Shown one piece after another: positions 25,868 to 35,178 of a DNA stretch of 36,046 nucleotides. This stretch comes from CBDUUP01 sp965370435. GTDB lineage: Bacteria; Chloroflexota; Anaerolineae; Anaerolineales; UBA11579. The notes beneath the pieces are model-generated. The model worked only from the letters and a program-made list of their open reading frames with translations. It was not told the DNA's origin and ran no database searches. The stretch is taken from contig CBDUUP010000004.1 of NCBI GenBank assembly GCA_965370435.1, positions 1 through 36,046 of the forward strand. The letters are read 5' to 3'. How positions within the stretch are numbered: the first letter of the stretch is position 1; every line of letters begins with the position of its first letter. The position numbers and the translations under genes were made by a program.

Positions 25868-27262
25868 ATGGCGCAGACAAATCATGTATCACCCCGTAAG
25901 CGTATAAATCCCATTTACAGCGTCATCATTCCCCTGTTGCTTTATCTCTTTTTACGCCTCAACCCAAACCTGGATCCCTTGATCCAGATACCCAAGGAGC
26001 ACTTTTATATCGTCAGTATCGCCTCGGGGTTGGCGGCCATAGCGGCAGTTGCGATGGGGGTCAGCGGCACACGCTTACGCAACTTGCAGGTACTTCTACT
26101 CTCCTTGGCGTTCCTCTCCCTAACCGTGATCTTCGGGCTGCACGGGTTGACCACCCCTGGCTTCCTGCTGCAATTCAATCGTGTGGTTGTAGTGGCTGCT
26201 CCGCTCAGCCTGCTGATCATGTCATTATGGTTGTTCCTGTCATCACTTCCCGGTGATCTTCCATTGATTGTTAGTTTAAGCCGATTGGATCGCTATTTAA
26301 TTCCCTTCTGGTTAATTATTTTACTTGGATTCTCAACTTACGCTTTTTTCCAACCCGAAGTTATGGCATGGGTGCCGCTGGATGAAAGCCCCTTGAAATG
26401 GATAACGACCACGTTGACAATCACGCTTTCATTTATGACCGGTTACCGTTATTGGCGATCTTATCGTTATACTCAGTTTCCTTTGCAAATCAACATCGCC
26501 CACGCCGCTGGTTTAATTATCGCCAGCCAACTCATCATCAGCGCCGGTGAGCTTTGGCGCCTCAGTTGGTGGATTTACCACTTTTTACTTTTACTCGCCG
26601 TTATTCTATTTGTCACCGGACTGGTGAGCCAATATCGCAGCAGCCAATCACTCGTCTTGGCTGTCAAGGGCCTCTTCTCCACGGATCCAACCGAGCGTTT
26701 AGAGGCTGGTATTACTTCCAATGTCCGCGCCCTGGTTGCTGAAGCTGAGGCCCGAGATATACACACCGCCGGACATTATCGCAGAGTGGCAATGAACGCC
26801 CTCCGGTTGGGGACGGCGTTGAACTTCTCTCCGCAAAAACTACGCGCCCTCGCCCAAGGCGCTATTCTGCATGACATAGGGAAACTAAAGGTTCCCGATG
26901 AACTGCTTAATAAACCCGGAAAGCTTTCAACCGAAGAACGCGCCATTATGCAAAAGCATACCATCCTAGGGTATGAAATGTGCAAGCGTCTGGGATTTAT
27001 GAGCGAAGTATTGAGTATCATTCGCAGCCACCACGAGAAAGTGGACGGAACCGGCTATCCAGATGGCCTTAAAAACGACCAGATTTCTGATCTAACCAAG
27101 CTCTTGATCGTTGTGGATGTATTCGACGCTTTGACCTCCGACCGCTCCTACCGTCCCGCTTGGACCCATGAAAAGGCTGTAGAGTATATGCTTGCCCAAC
27201 GGGGAAAATCTTTCGATGCTGAGTGGGTTGACGCTTGGGTCAAATTAATTTCAGAGGAATGA
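25868..27262 (+). CDS. Membrane HD-GYP domain protein (probable c-di-GMP phosphodiesterase)
   Basis: 464 aa. The N-terminal half (about 15-265) has several hydrophobic segments, probably seven or eight membrane helices, with no known sensor fold. The HD-GYP domain follows from about 285: HDIGKLKVP (His335-Asp336), HH.KVDGTGYPDGL and DVFDALTSDRSYR, all metal and substrate residues present. Such proteins break c-di-GMP to pGpG or GMP. No receiver or GGDEF domain is attached. The ATG at 25868 follows AGAAGG by 9 nt; a GTG at 25862 is the alternative. The upstream inverted repeat is related to the one at the kinase/FHA promoter, so the genes may share control. Confidence 0.93.
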   Translation: MAQTNHVSPRKRINPIYSVIIPLLLYLFLRLNPNLDPLIQIPKEHFYIVSIASGLAAIAAVAMGVSGTRLRNLQVLLLSLAFLSLTVIFGLHGLTTPGFLLQFNRVVVVAAPLSLLIMSLWLFLSSLPGDLPLIVSLSRLDRYLIPFWLIILLGFSTYAFFQPEVMAWVPLDESPLKWITTTLTITLSFMTGYRYWRSYRYTQFPLQINIAHAAGLIIASQLIISAGELWRLSWWIYHFLLLLAVILFVTGLVSQYRSSQSLVLAVKGLFSTDPTERLEAGITSNVRALVAEAEARDIHTAGHYRRVAMNALRLGTALNFSPQKLRALAQGAILHDIGKLKVPDELLNKPGKLSTEERAIMQKHTILGYEMCKRLGFMSEVLSIIRSHHEKVDGTGYPDGLKNDQISDLTKLLIVVDVFDALTSDRSYRPAWTHEKAVEYMLAQRGKSFDAEWVDAWVKLISEE

Positions 27263-27361
27263 ACCCAAGAAGGACTAAATCTGAAACCTGGCGGAAAATT
27301 ATTTATCGTTTTTCTCTCTTAACGAAGCGGCGCATTCTGTGTCTCTGAAGTGAAAACTGTC

Positions 27362-27390
27362 TTGACATATATTTGAGTTCATGTTAATAT
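27362..27390 (+). promoter_or_regulatory. Near-consensus promoter of the RNHCP leader
   Basis: TTGACA (27362-27367) and TAATAT (27385-27390) lie 17 nt apart. A start near 27397 would give a leader of about 265 nt before the RNHCP gene, including the small ORF and two terminators. Confidence 0.6.
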
Positions 27391-27427
27391 ACCCGGCGTC
27401 ATTTCAACTATTAGAAAGGAGGCGCGT

Positions 27428-27490
27428 GTGTATAAGAAACTATCTGCGATTGTTCATGAAAACGTTGTATGGCGCGCCTACGGGTCGTGA
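27428..27490 (+). CDS. 20-codon leader peptide ORF upstream of the RNHCP gene
   Basis: AAAGGAGG (27415-27422), the best Shine-Dalgarno in the window, is 5 nt before a GTG that opens MYKKLSAIVHENVVWRAYGS and stops at 27490. A second GTG at 27426 in another frame would give a 29-aa peptide ending NPILFR, but with only 3 nt spacing; an internal ATG (27456) serves that same frame. Strong ribosome loading on such a short ORF, followed by two terminators before the main gene, is the layout of translation-controlled attenuation. The peptide itself is not recognised. Which frame is used remains open. Confidence 0.5.
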   Translation: MYKKLSAIVHENVVWRAYGS

Positions 27491-27525
27491 TGTAAACCCT
27501 ATCCTGTTTCGATAGAACACCTCGG

Positions 27526-27555
27526 CCACGGGCGCGTGCATGCCCCGTGGTTTTT
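27526..27555 (+). terminator. Intrinsic terminator 1 in the RNHCP leader
   Basis: CCACGGG (27526-27532) pairs with CCCGTGG (27544-27550) and is followed directly by TTTTTG. It lies 35 nt after the small ORF's stop codon. Confidence 0.6.
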
Positions 27556-27606
27556 GTATTTAACGGTACAAGAGGACGGCGGGCTTCTCACCAAGCGCCG
27601 CCCCCT

Positions 27607-27642
27607 GCCAGCCGCGGGAGTCATCCTGCGGCTGGCTTTTTT
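27607..27642 (+). terminator. Strong intrinsic terminator 2 in the RNHCP leader
   Basis: A 13-bp stem starting GCCAGCCGC (from 27607) and ending GCGGCTGGC (to 27636), with one G-T pair and a GTCA loop, is followed by six T. It ends 21 nt before the RNHCP start codon, so read-through is needed for expression. Confidence 0.7.
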
Positions 27643-27663
27643 CTATTGAACAAGGATTTTGCG

Positions 27664-28221
27664 ATGAACCCAGACTTTTTTGAGCTTACGCTGGATAAGC
27701 GAAGCGCCAAACGTAAAGCCAAACGGGCGGCATACCGGACTCGGTATGCTGGTCCCAGAGCTATCGAACACCTCAATATAGATTTCACCTGCGCCCATTG
27801 CGGCTATTTCGTCATCACCGAGGCCGGTATTTCCGGCGTGAGAAACCGCAATCATTGTCCCTGCTGTTTGTGGTCCCGGCATTTGGACCTTCACCGGGCC
27901 GGGGACCGGTTGGCTGCCTGTAAAGGAATAATGCGGCCGGTAGGGGTGACGTTGAAGAGGAGCCGAAATAAATATAGTCCCCAAAAGAAGGGAGAATTGA
28001 TGCTGGTCCACCGTTGCGTCGAGTGCGGGAAAGCGTCCCTCAACCGCATCGCGGCGGACGATCACGCCGAGACGATCTACGAGGTCTATCTTATCTGTCT
28101 CGAAATGGATCCCCAGACCAAAGCCCGGTTGGTAAACGAGGGCATCGAGGTTTTGGAGACCGTTGACATGGACACCGTGCAAGCGCAACTCTTCGGACAG
28201 CGCGCCCTCCCCATCCCGTAG
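27664..28221 (+). CDS. RNHCP-domain zinc-ribbon protein
   Basis: 185 aa. A first Cys pair CAHC lies at 43-46, the family signature RNHCPCC at 62-68, and a further CVEC at 118-121, so two zinc sites are likely. The N-terminus is strongly basic (KRSAKRKAKRAAYR), which suggests nucleic acid or ribosome contact. The family is named for its motif and has no established function known to me. The ATG at 27664 has AAGGA 7 nt upstream; a longer frame from 27547 would run through both terminators and is rejected. The gene is preceded by an attenuation-type leader. Its stop codon is part of a GTAGGGGCGAC palindrome. Confidence 0.9.
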   Translation: MNPDFFELTLDKRSAKRKAKRAAYRTRYAGPRAIEHLNIDFTCAHCGYFVITEAGISGVRNRNHCPCCLWSRHLDLHRAGDRLAACKGIMRPVGVTLKRSRNKYSPQKKGELMLVHRCVECGKASLNRIAADDHAETIYEVYLICLEMDPQTKARLVNEGIEVLETVDMDTVQAQLFGQRALPIP

Positions 28222-28261
28222 GGGCGACCCGGCGGGGCGACTCACCGAGTCGCCCCTACGG
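28216..28261. repeat. Palindromic repeat overlapping the RNHCP stop codon
   Basis: CCGTAGGGGCGAC (28216-28228) and GTCGCCCCTACGG (28249-28261) are perfect 13-bp inverted arms. The TAG at 28219-28221 is the stop codon of the RNHCP gene. It may serve as terminator; it resembles dispersed GTAGGGGCGAC palindromes seen in related genomes. Confidence 0.7.
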
Positions 28262-28339
28262 ATTTCGTTTTGGCGTACATTTCCACATGCTATAATCCCC
28301 TCCAGGACAACGATATCCAACCCCCGGAGCATACAAACC

Positions 28340-29923
28340 ATGCTGGACATCTTGATCAAGAATGCTGAAATCATTGACGGAACCGGAAAGCCCGGATTCA
28401 AGGCCGACGTGGGGATCGCCGAGGGGCGGATCGCCGCCCTCGCCCAGGACCTCACCCAGGAATCGGGGCGGACTATTCAGGCGCAAGGACTGCATCTGGC
28501 CCCTGGCTTCATAGACCCCCACATGCACTCGGGGCTGACCCTGTTGGTCAACCGGCGTGCGGAAAGCTCTATCCGCCAGGGTGTCACCACCGAGGTCATC
28601 GGAAACTGCGGTTTCTCTCCGGCGCCATTGCGGGGCGAATCGGTCCAGGAGGCCCAGGCCTTGACCCCCGGTCTGGACATTGACATCACTTGGGAGAGCA
28701 TGGGGGACTATCTGGAGACCCTGCGTGATTCGGGGATAGCCTTGAACGTGGTTCCCTTGATCGGGCACAGTACCGTGCGAGGCTCGGTCATGGGCTATGA
28801 CAACGTCCAGCCCACCCCCGACCAACTCGCCGAAATGGTTCGCCAGATGGAAGAATCCATGCAGCAAGGCGGGCGGGGCCTTTCCACCGGCCTTATTTAC
28901 CCGCCGGGTTGCTTCGCCGAGTCTGACGAGGTGGTTGCGTTGGCAAAGGCTGCGGCCAAATATGGTGGAATCTACGCCTCCCACATCCGCAACGAAGGCG
29001 ATGACGTGCTGCAAGCAGTTGAAGAGGCCATCCAGGTCGGCTTGCAGGCCGAGATCCCGGTGCAGTATTCCCACGTCAAGATCATCGGCCACCGTAACTG
29101 GGAGGCCATAGATGCTCTGGTCGCCTTGATGGAGAGCGACCGGGCTATGGAGGTCAATCTGGGCTGCGACCAATACCCCTACCCGGCCAGCTCGACTTTC
29201 CTCTCCTCCATCCTACCTTTATGGGCGCAGGACGGCGGGGGCAATGCCATCGCCCAAAGGATGAAGGACCCGGCCATGCGGGCCAGCCTCCAGAAGGACT
29301 GGGAGCAGAACCGGATCGAGTGGGACGACCGCAGCGGGGTGCGGGATTGGGGCGGCATCCTGGTGGCGGTCTGTCTCTCCCGCCCGGAAGTCAGCGGCCT
29401 GACCGTGGAGGAGATCGCTTCCCAGGATGGGGTTGACCCCTTCGATGCGGCCCTGGACTTGATCGCCCTGGATGAGGCTCAAGCAGTGGTCGTCTTCTTC
29501 GACCAGCACGAGGATATTGTCCGCACCCTGATCCAACACCCCATTGTCGCCACCGGCAGCGACAGCCTGGGCGCGGCCCCCTACGGCATCCTGGGCCAGC
29601 GCGGCGCCCATCCACGCGGCTACGGCACTTTCCCCCGGGTGTTGGGCAAGTACGTCCGCCAGGAGAAGGCCCTCTCCCTGGAGGAAGCCATCCACAAAAT
29701 GACCTCCCTCACCGCGGAGCGTTTCAACTTGACCGGACGGGGCGTGATCCAGGAAGGGGCCTGGGCCGATCTGGTCCTATTTGATGCGCAGACGGTCTCC
29801 GATAAAGCCACCTTCAGCGACCCCCACCAATACCCTGAGGGCATCCCCTACGTGATGGTCAACGGCGAGGCAGTTATAGACCAGGGCGAGCATACCGGGG
29901 CTTTGCCAGGGCGGACGCTATAA
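28340..29923 (+). CDS. N-acyl-D-amino-acid deacylase family amidohydrolase
   Basis: 527 aa, the usual family length. Begins MLDILIKNAEIIDGTGKPGF, then PGFIDPHMHSG with the HxH metal site at about 67-69, GNCGFSPAPL, the STGLIYPPG segment, SHVKIIG with a metal-binding His, and ATGSDSLG near the end with the catalytic Asp. These fit D-aminoacylase/dihydroorotase-like enzymes that release D-amino acids or cleave similar amides in the cytoplasm. No signal peptide. The ATG at 28340 begins the domain; the TATAAT at about 28290 may be its -10 box, with a poor -35. The exact substrate cannot be told. A Chloroflexota-type gene with no linked amino-acid transport genes here. Confidence 0.93.
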   Translation: MLDILIKNAEIIDGTGKPGFKADVGIAEGRIAALAQDLTQESGRTIQAQGLHLAPGFIDPHMHSGLTLLVNRRAESSIRQGVTTEVIGNCGFSPAPLRGESVQEAQALTPGLDIDITWESMGDYLETLRDSGIALNVVPLIGHSTVRGSVMGYDNVQPTPDQLAEMVRQMEESMQQGGRGLSTGLIYPPGCFAESDEVVALAKAAAKYGGIYASHIRNEGDDVLQAVEEAIQVGLQAEIPVQYSHVKIIGHRNWEAIDALVALMESDRAMEVNLGCDQYPYPASSTFLSSILPLWAQDGGGNAIAQRMKDPAMRASLQKDWEQNRIEWDDRSGVRDWGGILVAVCLSRPEVSGLTVEEIASQDGVDPFDAALDLIALDEAQAVVVFFDQHEDIVRTLIQHPIVATGSDSLGAAPYGILGQRGAHPRGYGTFPRVLGKYVRQEKALSLEEAIHKMTSLTAERFNLTGRGVIQEGAWADLVLFDAQTVSDKATFSDPHQYPEGIPYVMVNGEAVIDQGEHTGALPGRTL

Positions 29924-30058
29924 GTGGTTGGACTGGTCTGACTGGTCTGAGCGGTCTGAGTGGTCAACAACACAGAATTTAAACAGTGGAGGCAATTCAT
30001 CTGCCTCCACTGTCCACGACCCACTGACAACTGTCTACTGAATACTGTCTACTATCTC
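29924..30058. terminator. Direct-repeat patch and stem-loop between convergent genes
   Basis: ACTGGTCTG-type words repeat at 29930-29963. ACAGTGGAGGCA (about 29985-29996) pairs with TGCCTCCACTGT. The same two elements, in the same order, occur at 35038-35150 after the second FG-GAP gene. The stem may end transcription from either side. Confidence 0.5.
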
Positions 30059-33000
30059 CTAACTCCCGTCCCCATCCCCCGTCACCGGGAGCAAGCCCTC
30101 GCCGCCATAATCGAACTTCAAGTCAGCCTCGCCGAAGTCGTTGCTGTTGCGCAGGAAGACTGTGCCATTCATGTATATCCCCAGAGTATCATCCCCATCG
30201 CCGTCCCAGTCTCCCACCAGCGGAGTTTTGTTCCTGAACTTATTATCCTGGATGGTGATGTCGGCAGGGCCTGCGCTGTTGGTGTTGCGCAGTTGGAATT
30301 TCCCGAGATGCGGGCTGTAGGCGCCGATGGTGTCTACGCCGTCGCCATCCCAGTCCCCGGCCAGGGGGATTATCCCCGCCTCGCCGAACCTGAACCTCAG
30401 GTCCGGCTTGCCGATGGTATTCTGGTTGCGCAGGTAGAAGAATCCATCCAGATAAATTCCGAATGTGTCGGCGCGGTCGCCGTCCCAGTCCCCGACGATA
30501 GGCTGCCCGCCTTTGAGCTTCTGGTGGGAGAGGATGACGTGGGCGGGACCTGCGTCGTTGCTGTTGCGCAGATGGAATTCGCCCAGCAAGGGTGAGTAAA
30601 CGCCGATGGTGTCAACGCCGTCGCCGTCCCAATCCCCCATCAGAGGAATGCCGCCGCTGACCTCTTCGGCGAAGTGGAAGTCCAGATCGGGCGGGCCGGC
30701 ATCGTTGGTGTGGCGCAGCTTGAAATTCCCTGTGGCGGGGTCGTGGACGCCGATGGTGTCGGCGCCCGGGGAGGGGCCAGAGTTCACGAAATAGGGCGCT
30801 GAATCTTCGCTGCCGAAGAAGATTGTATTCCTGCTATACGTGGCCGTGAGCGTGCGAGCGCCTGCGCTGGGCAAGGTGATGACGCATTTTTTGGCGGCGA
30901 CGGGGGCCGAGCATTCGGCCTGGCTCTGGTCGTCGGTCACCGTAACCGTGCCAGTGACCGTGCCGCTGCCCGGCGGGTTGACGGTCACGTCGAAATTCAC
31001 CGTCACATCCTTGTCTACGTAGGATGAGGCGGGACTAATAGAAGTGATGGTCGTTGTGGTGGATGCCTCAGAGCGTTCGTGGAACACCAAGTCATCGCTT
31101 TCATTGAAGTTGTCATCCCCCTGGTATCCGGCTATCAGGACGTGAGTCGCGATTTCGTCCAGGGTGATATCGCATTGCCCGATGCCCACAGATGCCGAAC
31201 ATGTGGCCGTGCCCAGGAGATTAGTCACCACGACTTCCCTGGTAGGGGCGCCACTCCCCGGCTCGTTGACCGTGACGGTGAATGTAACTGTCACCTTCTG
31301 ACCGGTCACCGAGGAGTAAGGGGTGACGGAGACCGTGGTGGTGGTGTCGGCCTTGTTCACCATATGAGCTATGGTATCCGAACTGCCGTAGAAGTATGTA
31401 TTTCCGCTAAAGGTAGCCGTGAGCGTCCTAGGGCCCGCATTGAGCATGATGATTCTGCATACGTCATTGGCGGTGGTGATAAAGACAATGCACACTGCCT
31501 GGCTCTGGCTGTCGGTCACCGTAATCGTGCCATTGGGCGTGCCGCTGACCGGCGAGGTGACATTCACGGTGAACGAAACATTCACATATTCGCCCACCAC
31601 GGCTGTGTTGGGAGAAACAGAAGTGATTTGTATTGAGGTGACGGCCTTGTCTTGCACATGGTTCACCTGGTCTAGGCTGGTAAAGAAGTAGGGATCCCCC
31701 TCGTATAAGGCGGTCAGGGTTCTAGGCCCTAAGTTGGTCATGTTGATATCGCAATACCCGTCGGACACGTAACCCCAGCAAACGGCCGTGCTCAGGCTGT
31801 CACTTACCCAGACCCGGCCGGTGGGTAAGGGATACTCCAGATCATTGGCGGTCACAGTGAACACAACCCTCACCCTATCGCCGGGCAACGAGTACTCGGG
31901 ATTGTGGGAGTGGATTTTGGTGGTGGTGTAGTGCTTTCTCACCGTGTGAGGCTTGGAGTCCGAACTGCCGCCGAATGTTGGATCCCCCCAATAGGTAGCT
32001 ATCAGGGTGCGTTCGCCCGCGCTGGGCAGAGTTATTTCGCACTGCCCCACTGCCACATCGGCTTCGCAGTTGGCCGGGCTAGCGGTGTCGTTTACGGTTA
32101 CCTTCCCGGTGAGGGGACCGTTTCCGATCACCTCGAACTCCACGATCAACGGTTGGCCGACCAACGAGGTGTCAGGGGTATTGGGTTTGATGACGGTGGT
32201 GGTGGGATCGAGAGTCTCCGTGGTGAACAGGCCCCGCCCGTAGGTGGCGGCCACCAGGGTGGTGTTCATCCAGAACAATTCATCCACCGAGAGGTTGGCC
32301 GGGCCGTCCTGGGGCCGCGACCAGGTTAGTCCGCCATCCTCCGAAGCGAAGACGCCCACCTCGGTGCCCACGTAGATCCAATTAGAGTGGTAGGGATGGA
32401 TGACCAAACTGCGCACCGGGACTTCGGGTAATCCGGTCTCCCCGGAGCCGGACCTATCCTCCCAGTGGACGCCGCCGTCTTCGGTCTTCCACACGTTACC
32501 ATCACTGAAGCCGCCAAAGGTGACGTAGACGTGGTCGTTGTTGGTGGGATCAATGGCGATGCGGGTCACGTAGCGGTTGGGCAGGTTGGGGATGGTTTTG
32601 TCCCTCGGCTCCCAGATGGGGGTGGGGCTGAGACCGTTAATGGTCCTGTACAGAGCGCCGTAGTTGTGCCCCACCCAGATGTAGTTAGCGTTGCCCGAGG
32701 CCACCGCGATGGCGCTGACATTGAAGTTGGTGTTATCGAAGTCTTTAATAATCGTCCAGGAAACATTCTCCGGGGGTGTTGCAGTGACGTTAGTACTTCG
32801 CCACAAGTTGCACCCTCCCGCCAGCATAGTAGTGGGCGTATTGGGGTCCAGGACGAAGGGCGCTATGAAGTTGGCGCATCTACCCGTATCCGTAAGCCCC
32901 GTGTGGATGTAACTAAAATTCTCTCCTTCAACCCAACGTTGGAGCCTCAGATTCTGGCTCTCCCCATAGTACCAGGGGCCGCCCTCGGTTACCCAATCCA

Positions 33001-34669
33001 CAGCCGTAAAGCCTCCATCCCCGCCACCGATGGAGGTCCAGCCCTCAGCGTCGCCGCTGTAATACAGGGTGCCGTTATCCTGGGTTCCGCCGGTGATGTT
33101 GCCGGTGATGGGGTTGCCCGCCGCGCCGTAGAATTGGGTGATCCCCAGGTTGTTGTTCAGTTCCGTCCAGCCAGTGGTGACACCCACGGTGGATAAATCG
33201 GCAGCCTTGTACACTCCGCCGTCGTTGCCGATGAAGATCGTCTTGTTGGTGACGCCGTCATAGTTGGGGTGCTCGATGATGATATGCTGGTCGGGGTGGG
33301 CTGAAATGGGGGGATTTTTCCCATGGCGAATATTGGTGAAGGTGAGGCCTCCGTCGGTACTCAGATTGATGTCAATCCCGCCCACGATCAAGGTGTCAGC
33401 GTCGGTCGGGTCCACCCAGACGACGTTGTTATACCAGCCCTGGCCAGTCAGGATATTTTGATCGGTGACCAGCGAATAGGTCTTGCCGCCGTCGATGCTC
33501 TTGTAGAACTTGGTGCCAGTGGGGTTCGTGATAAATAGAGAGAGATAGACGATCTCGGAATTACTGGGCGCGTAGGCCACTTCAGCCCGGTTCACCCAGC
33601 CCAACCCACGGGGTAGTCCGGCAGCCGGATTCCAACTGTCGCCGCCGTCTTTGCTGTAGTAGGCCTTACCGTTAGAGCCGCTGGCGACGGCATTATTGCC
33701 GTCGTTGGGGTCAAAGTCCACGTCTTTTATAATGGACACTTCGAGTTCCTTCGTCCATTTTACATCGGCGATGGAAGCTTCGTTTACGTTGGTGGAGCGC
33801 CAGAGGCCGTTGCGGGTGGCCGCCAGCATCACGCTTGGGTTGGCGGGGTGCAGGGCCATGCGGTTTACCCAGAGAAAGTTCTCGTTGGCGGTGGTGGGGA
33901 TCTGGGTCCAGGTCGCGCCGCCGTCTGTGGTCCTGAAGATCCCGGCCCCCGGGTAAATTTGCTTGATGAAGAAGCCCTCCCCGGTCCCGGCGTACATGGT
34001 GGTAGGGGTGTCCTTATCCATCGCCATAGAGCCGATAGCCAGGCTGGCCATGAAGTCATTCACCGGCGACCAGTTTGCGCCGCCGTCGGTGGTCTTCCAA
34101 ATACCACCGGATACGCTGCCCGTCCACATGTTGTCGGGATTGCCGGGGTCAATGAGGATGGACCGCACCCGCCCGCCGATGTTGCCCGGACCGATCCAGG
34201 TCCACCCTCCGGAAGAGATCCCTGCCACGTCGCTTAATTCAGGAGAGTTCATCCCCCGCATGTGCTCGGCGGCCCGGGCGTAGCCATCCGCAGGGATAAT
34301 GCCGTTCTCGTCCTGCAAGGTCAGCATCCGCCATTCGAGAGCCTTATCGGGGTCGCCGGGCTTGGGGTTCTCCACCTTGGAGATAGCCAGTTCCAGCTTG
34401 TCCTGGGGGATGACGCAGACATCGTATATGTCCAAACTACGGTACTGCCCCAATTGGAAGACCATCTCCGCCGGGATGCCTCGATAGGCCCCTACCGACT
34501 CGGCGGTCAAGCGGACCGGGCAGTCATACCCCCGCCCGGAGAGTCCCGCTTGCCTCAATCCGTCCCCGTCTATCCACAGACCGCCTGCCAGCAGGACCAG
34601 CAGCAAAGCCAGGGGAAGGGCGATCTTTTGGAATTTGGTAGAAGAGGATACTTTCTTATGGGGGGTCAT
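30059..34669 (-). CDS. Exported sortilin/BNR propeller protein with Ig-like and FG-GAP-like repeats
   Basis: 1536 aa. Signal peptide at residues 10-30 (IALPLALLLVLLAGG). A beta-propeller region (about 120-800) contains many Asp-box motifs (TTDGGANW, TTDGGATW, SKDGGDSW, SEDGGLTW), as in VPS10/sortilin and exo-sialidase-like proteins. Five Ig-like repeats of about 96 residues follow (about 815-1300), each with a conserved Cys pair about 10 residues apart. The end holds DxDGDG repeats (GDWDGDGVDTIGVYSP), which look like calcium-binding FG-GAP blades. The ATG at 34669 has AAGGAG 7 nt upstream; codons before it lie in non-coding DNA. Probably a surface adhesin or sugar-binding protein; no catalytic site is evident. 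Its C-terminal repeats are paralogous to those at 35179-35890. Confidence 0.9.
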   Translation of the reverse strand: MTPHKKVSSSTKFQKIALPLALLLVLLAGGLWIDGDGLRQAGLSGRGYDCPVRLTAESVGAYRGIPAEMVFQLGQYRSLDIYDVCVIPQDKLELAISKVENPKPGDPDKALEWRMLTLQDENGIIPADGYARAAEHMRGMNSPELSDVAGISSGGWTWIGPGNIGGRVRSILIDPGNPDNMWTGSVSGGIWKTTDGGANWSPVNDFMASLAIGSMAMDKDTPTTMYAGTGEGFFIKQIYPGAGIFRTTDGGATWTQIPTTANENFLWVNRMALHPANPSVMLAATRNGLWRSTNVNEASIADVKWTKELEVSIIKDVDFDPNDGNNAVASGSNGKAYYSKDGGDSWNPAAGLPRGLGWVNRAEVAYAPSNSEIVYLSLFITNPTGTKFYKSIDGGKTYSLVTDQNILTGQGWYNNVVWVDPTDADTLIVGGIDINLSTDGGLTFTNIRHGKNPPISAHPDQHIIIEHPNYDGVTNKTIFIGNDGGVYKAADLSTVGVTTGWTELNNNLGITQFYGAAGNPITGNITGGTQDNGTLYYSGDAEGWTSIGGGDGGFTAVDWVTEGGPWYYGESQNLRLQRWVEGENFSYIHTGLTDTGRCANFIAPFVLDPNTPTTMLAGGCNLWRSTNVTATPPENVSWTIIKDFDNTNFNVSAIAVASGNANYIWVGHNYGALYRTINGLSPTPIWEPRDKTIPNLPNRYVTRIAIDPTNNDHVYVTFGGFSDGNVWKTEDGGVHWEDRSGSGETGLPEVPVRSLVIHPYHSNWIYVGTEVGVFASEDGGLTWSRPQDGPANLSVDELFWMNTTLVAATYGRGLFTTETLDPTTTVIKPNTPDTSLVGQPLIVEFEVIGNGPLTGKVTVNDTASPANCEADVAVGQCEITLPSAGERTLIATYWGDPTFGGSSDSKPHTVRKHYTTTKIHSHNPEYSLPGDRVRVVFTVTANDLEYPLPTGRVWVSDSLSTAVCWGYVSDGYCDINMTNLGPRTLTALYEGDPYFFTSLDQVNHVQDKAVTSIQITSVSPNTAVVGEYVNVSFTVNVTSPVSGTPNGTITVTDSQSQAVCIVFITTANDVCRIIMLNAGPRTLTATFSGNTYFYGSSDTIAHMVNKADTTTTVSVTPYSSVTGQKVTVTFTVTVNEPGSGAPTREVVVTNLLGTATCSASVGIGQCDITLDEIATHVLIAGYQGDDNFNESDDLVFHERSEASTTTTITSISPASSYVDKDVTVNFDVTVNPPGSGTVTGTVTVTDDQSQAECSAPVAAKKCVITLPSAGARTLTATYSRNTIFFGSEDSAPYFVNSGPSPGADTIGVHDPATGNFKLRHTNDAGPPDLDFHFAEEVSGGIPLMGDWDGDGVDTIGVYSPLLGEFHLRNSNDAGPAHVILSHQKLKGGQPIVGDWDGDRADTFGIYLDGFFYLRNQNTIGKPDLRFRFGEAGIIPLAGDWDGDGVDTIGAYSPHLGKFQLRNTNSAGPADITIQDNKFRNKTPLVGDWDGDGDDTLGIYMNGTVFLRNSNDFGEADLKFDYGGEGLLPVTGDGDGS

Positions 34670-35178
34670 GGTATGCTCCTTTTTGTGCTGGGGGATTGGT
34701 GTATATTCATGTCTCTGGCGCAGAAAAACAAAAGCCAAACCGGGATAATCAATTATCCAATTTGGCAGGGATGGTCGTTCTAGGCTGAGGGGATTGCAGC
34801 TAGGGCTCTTGCTATTCTTGTTGAAGCCTACAGGGTTGTAGATAACCAATTACACGCTAATCACAATGCAAAGTTCAGAAAACAATAAAATGATGTCCCC
34901 ATCCACCAATACGATTCATCACTCACCCATAAATCAGCAATACTCACCTTCTCAATGGGTGTTAGTACCCATATTTGAGCGACATTGCCTTGTAATCCTT
35001 ATTATTCCACATTAAGTATCTTTTCTTCCATCATATCTGACTGGTCGGACTGGTCTGAGTGGTCAACTCTTCTAAGGGCTTACTGGGGGGAGGCGAAACA
35101 TTAAAAAGACAGTGGAGGCGATCCATCCACCTCCACTGTCCACTGTTTTAGAGCGTTGAACGTTCCAACGTTCTAACG
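34670..35178. other. Intergenic region with repeats and a terminator-like stem
   Basis: The first 370 bases hold no gene. GACTGGTCGGACTGGTCTGAG words lie at about 35038-35060. ACAGTGGAGG and CCTCCACTGT form a stem at about 35110-35143. AGCGTTGAACGTT pairs with AACGTTCTAACGCT just before the next gene's end. These lie in the position of a terminator for the gene at 35179. Confidence 0.5.

Noticed and set aside
27547..27663. N-terminal extension of the RNHCP protein
   Set aside because: It crosses two terminator hairpins and lacks family similarity; the ATG at 27664 has its own ribosome binding site.
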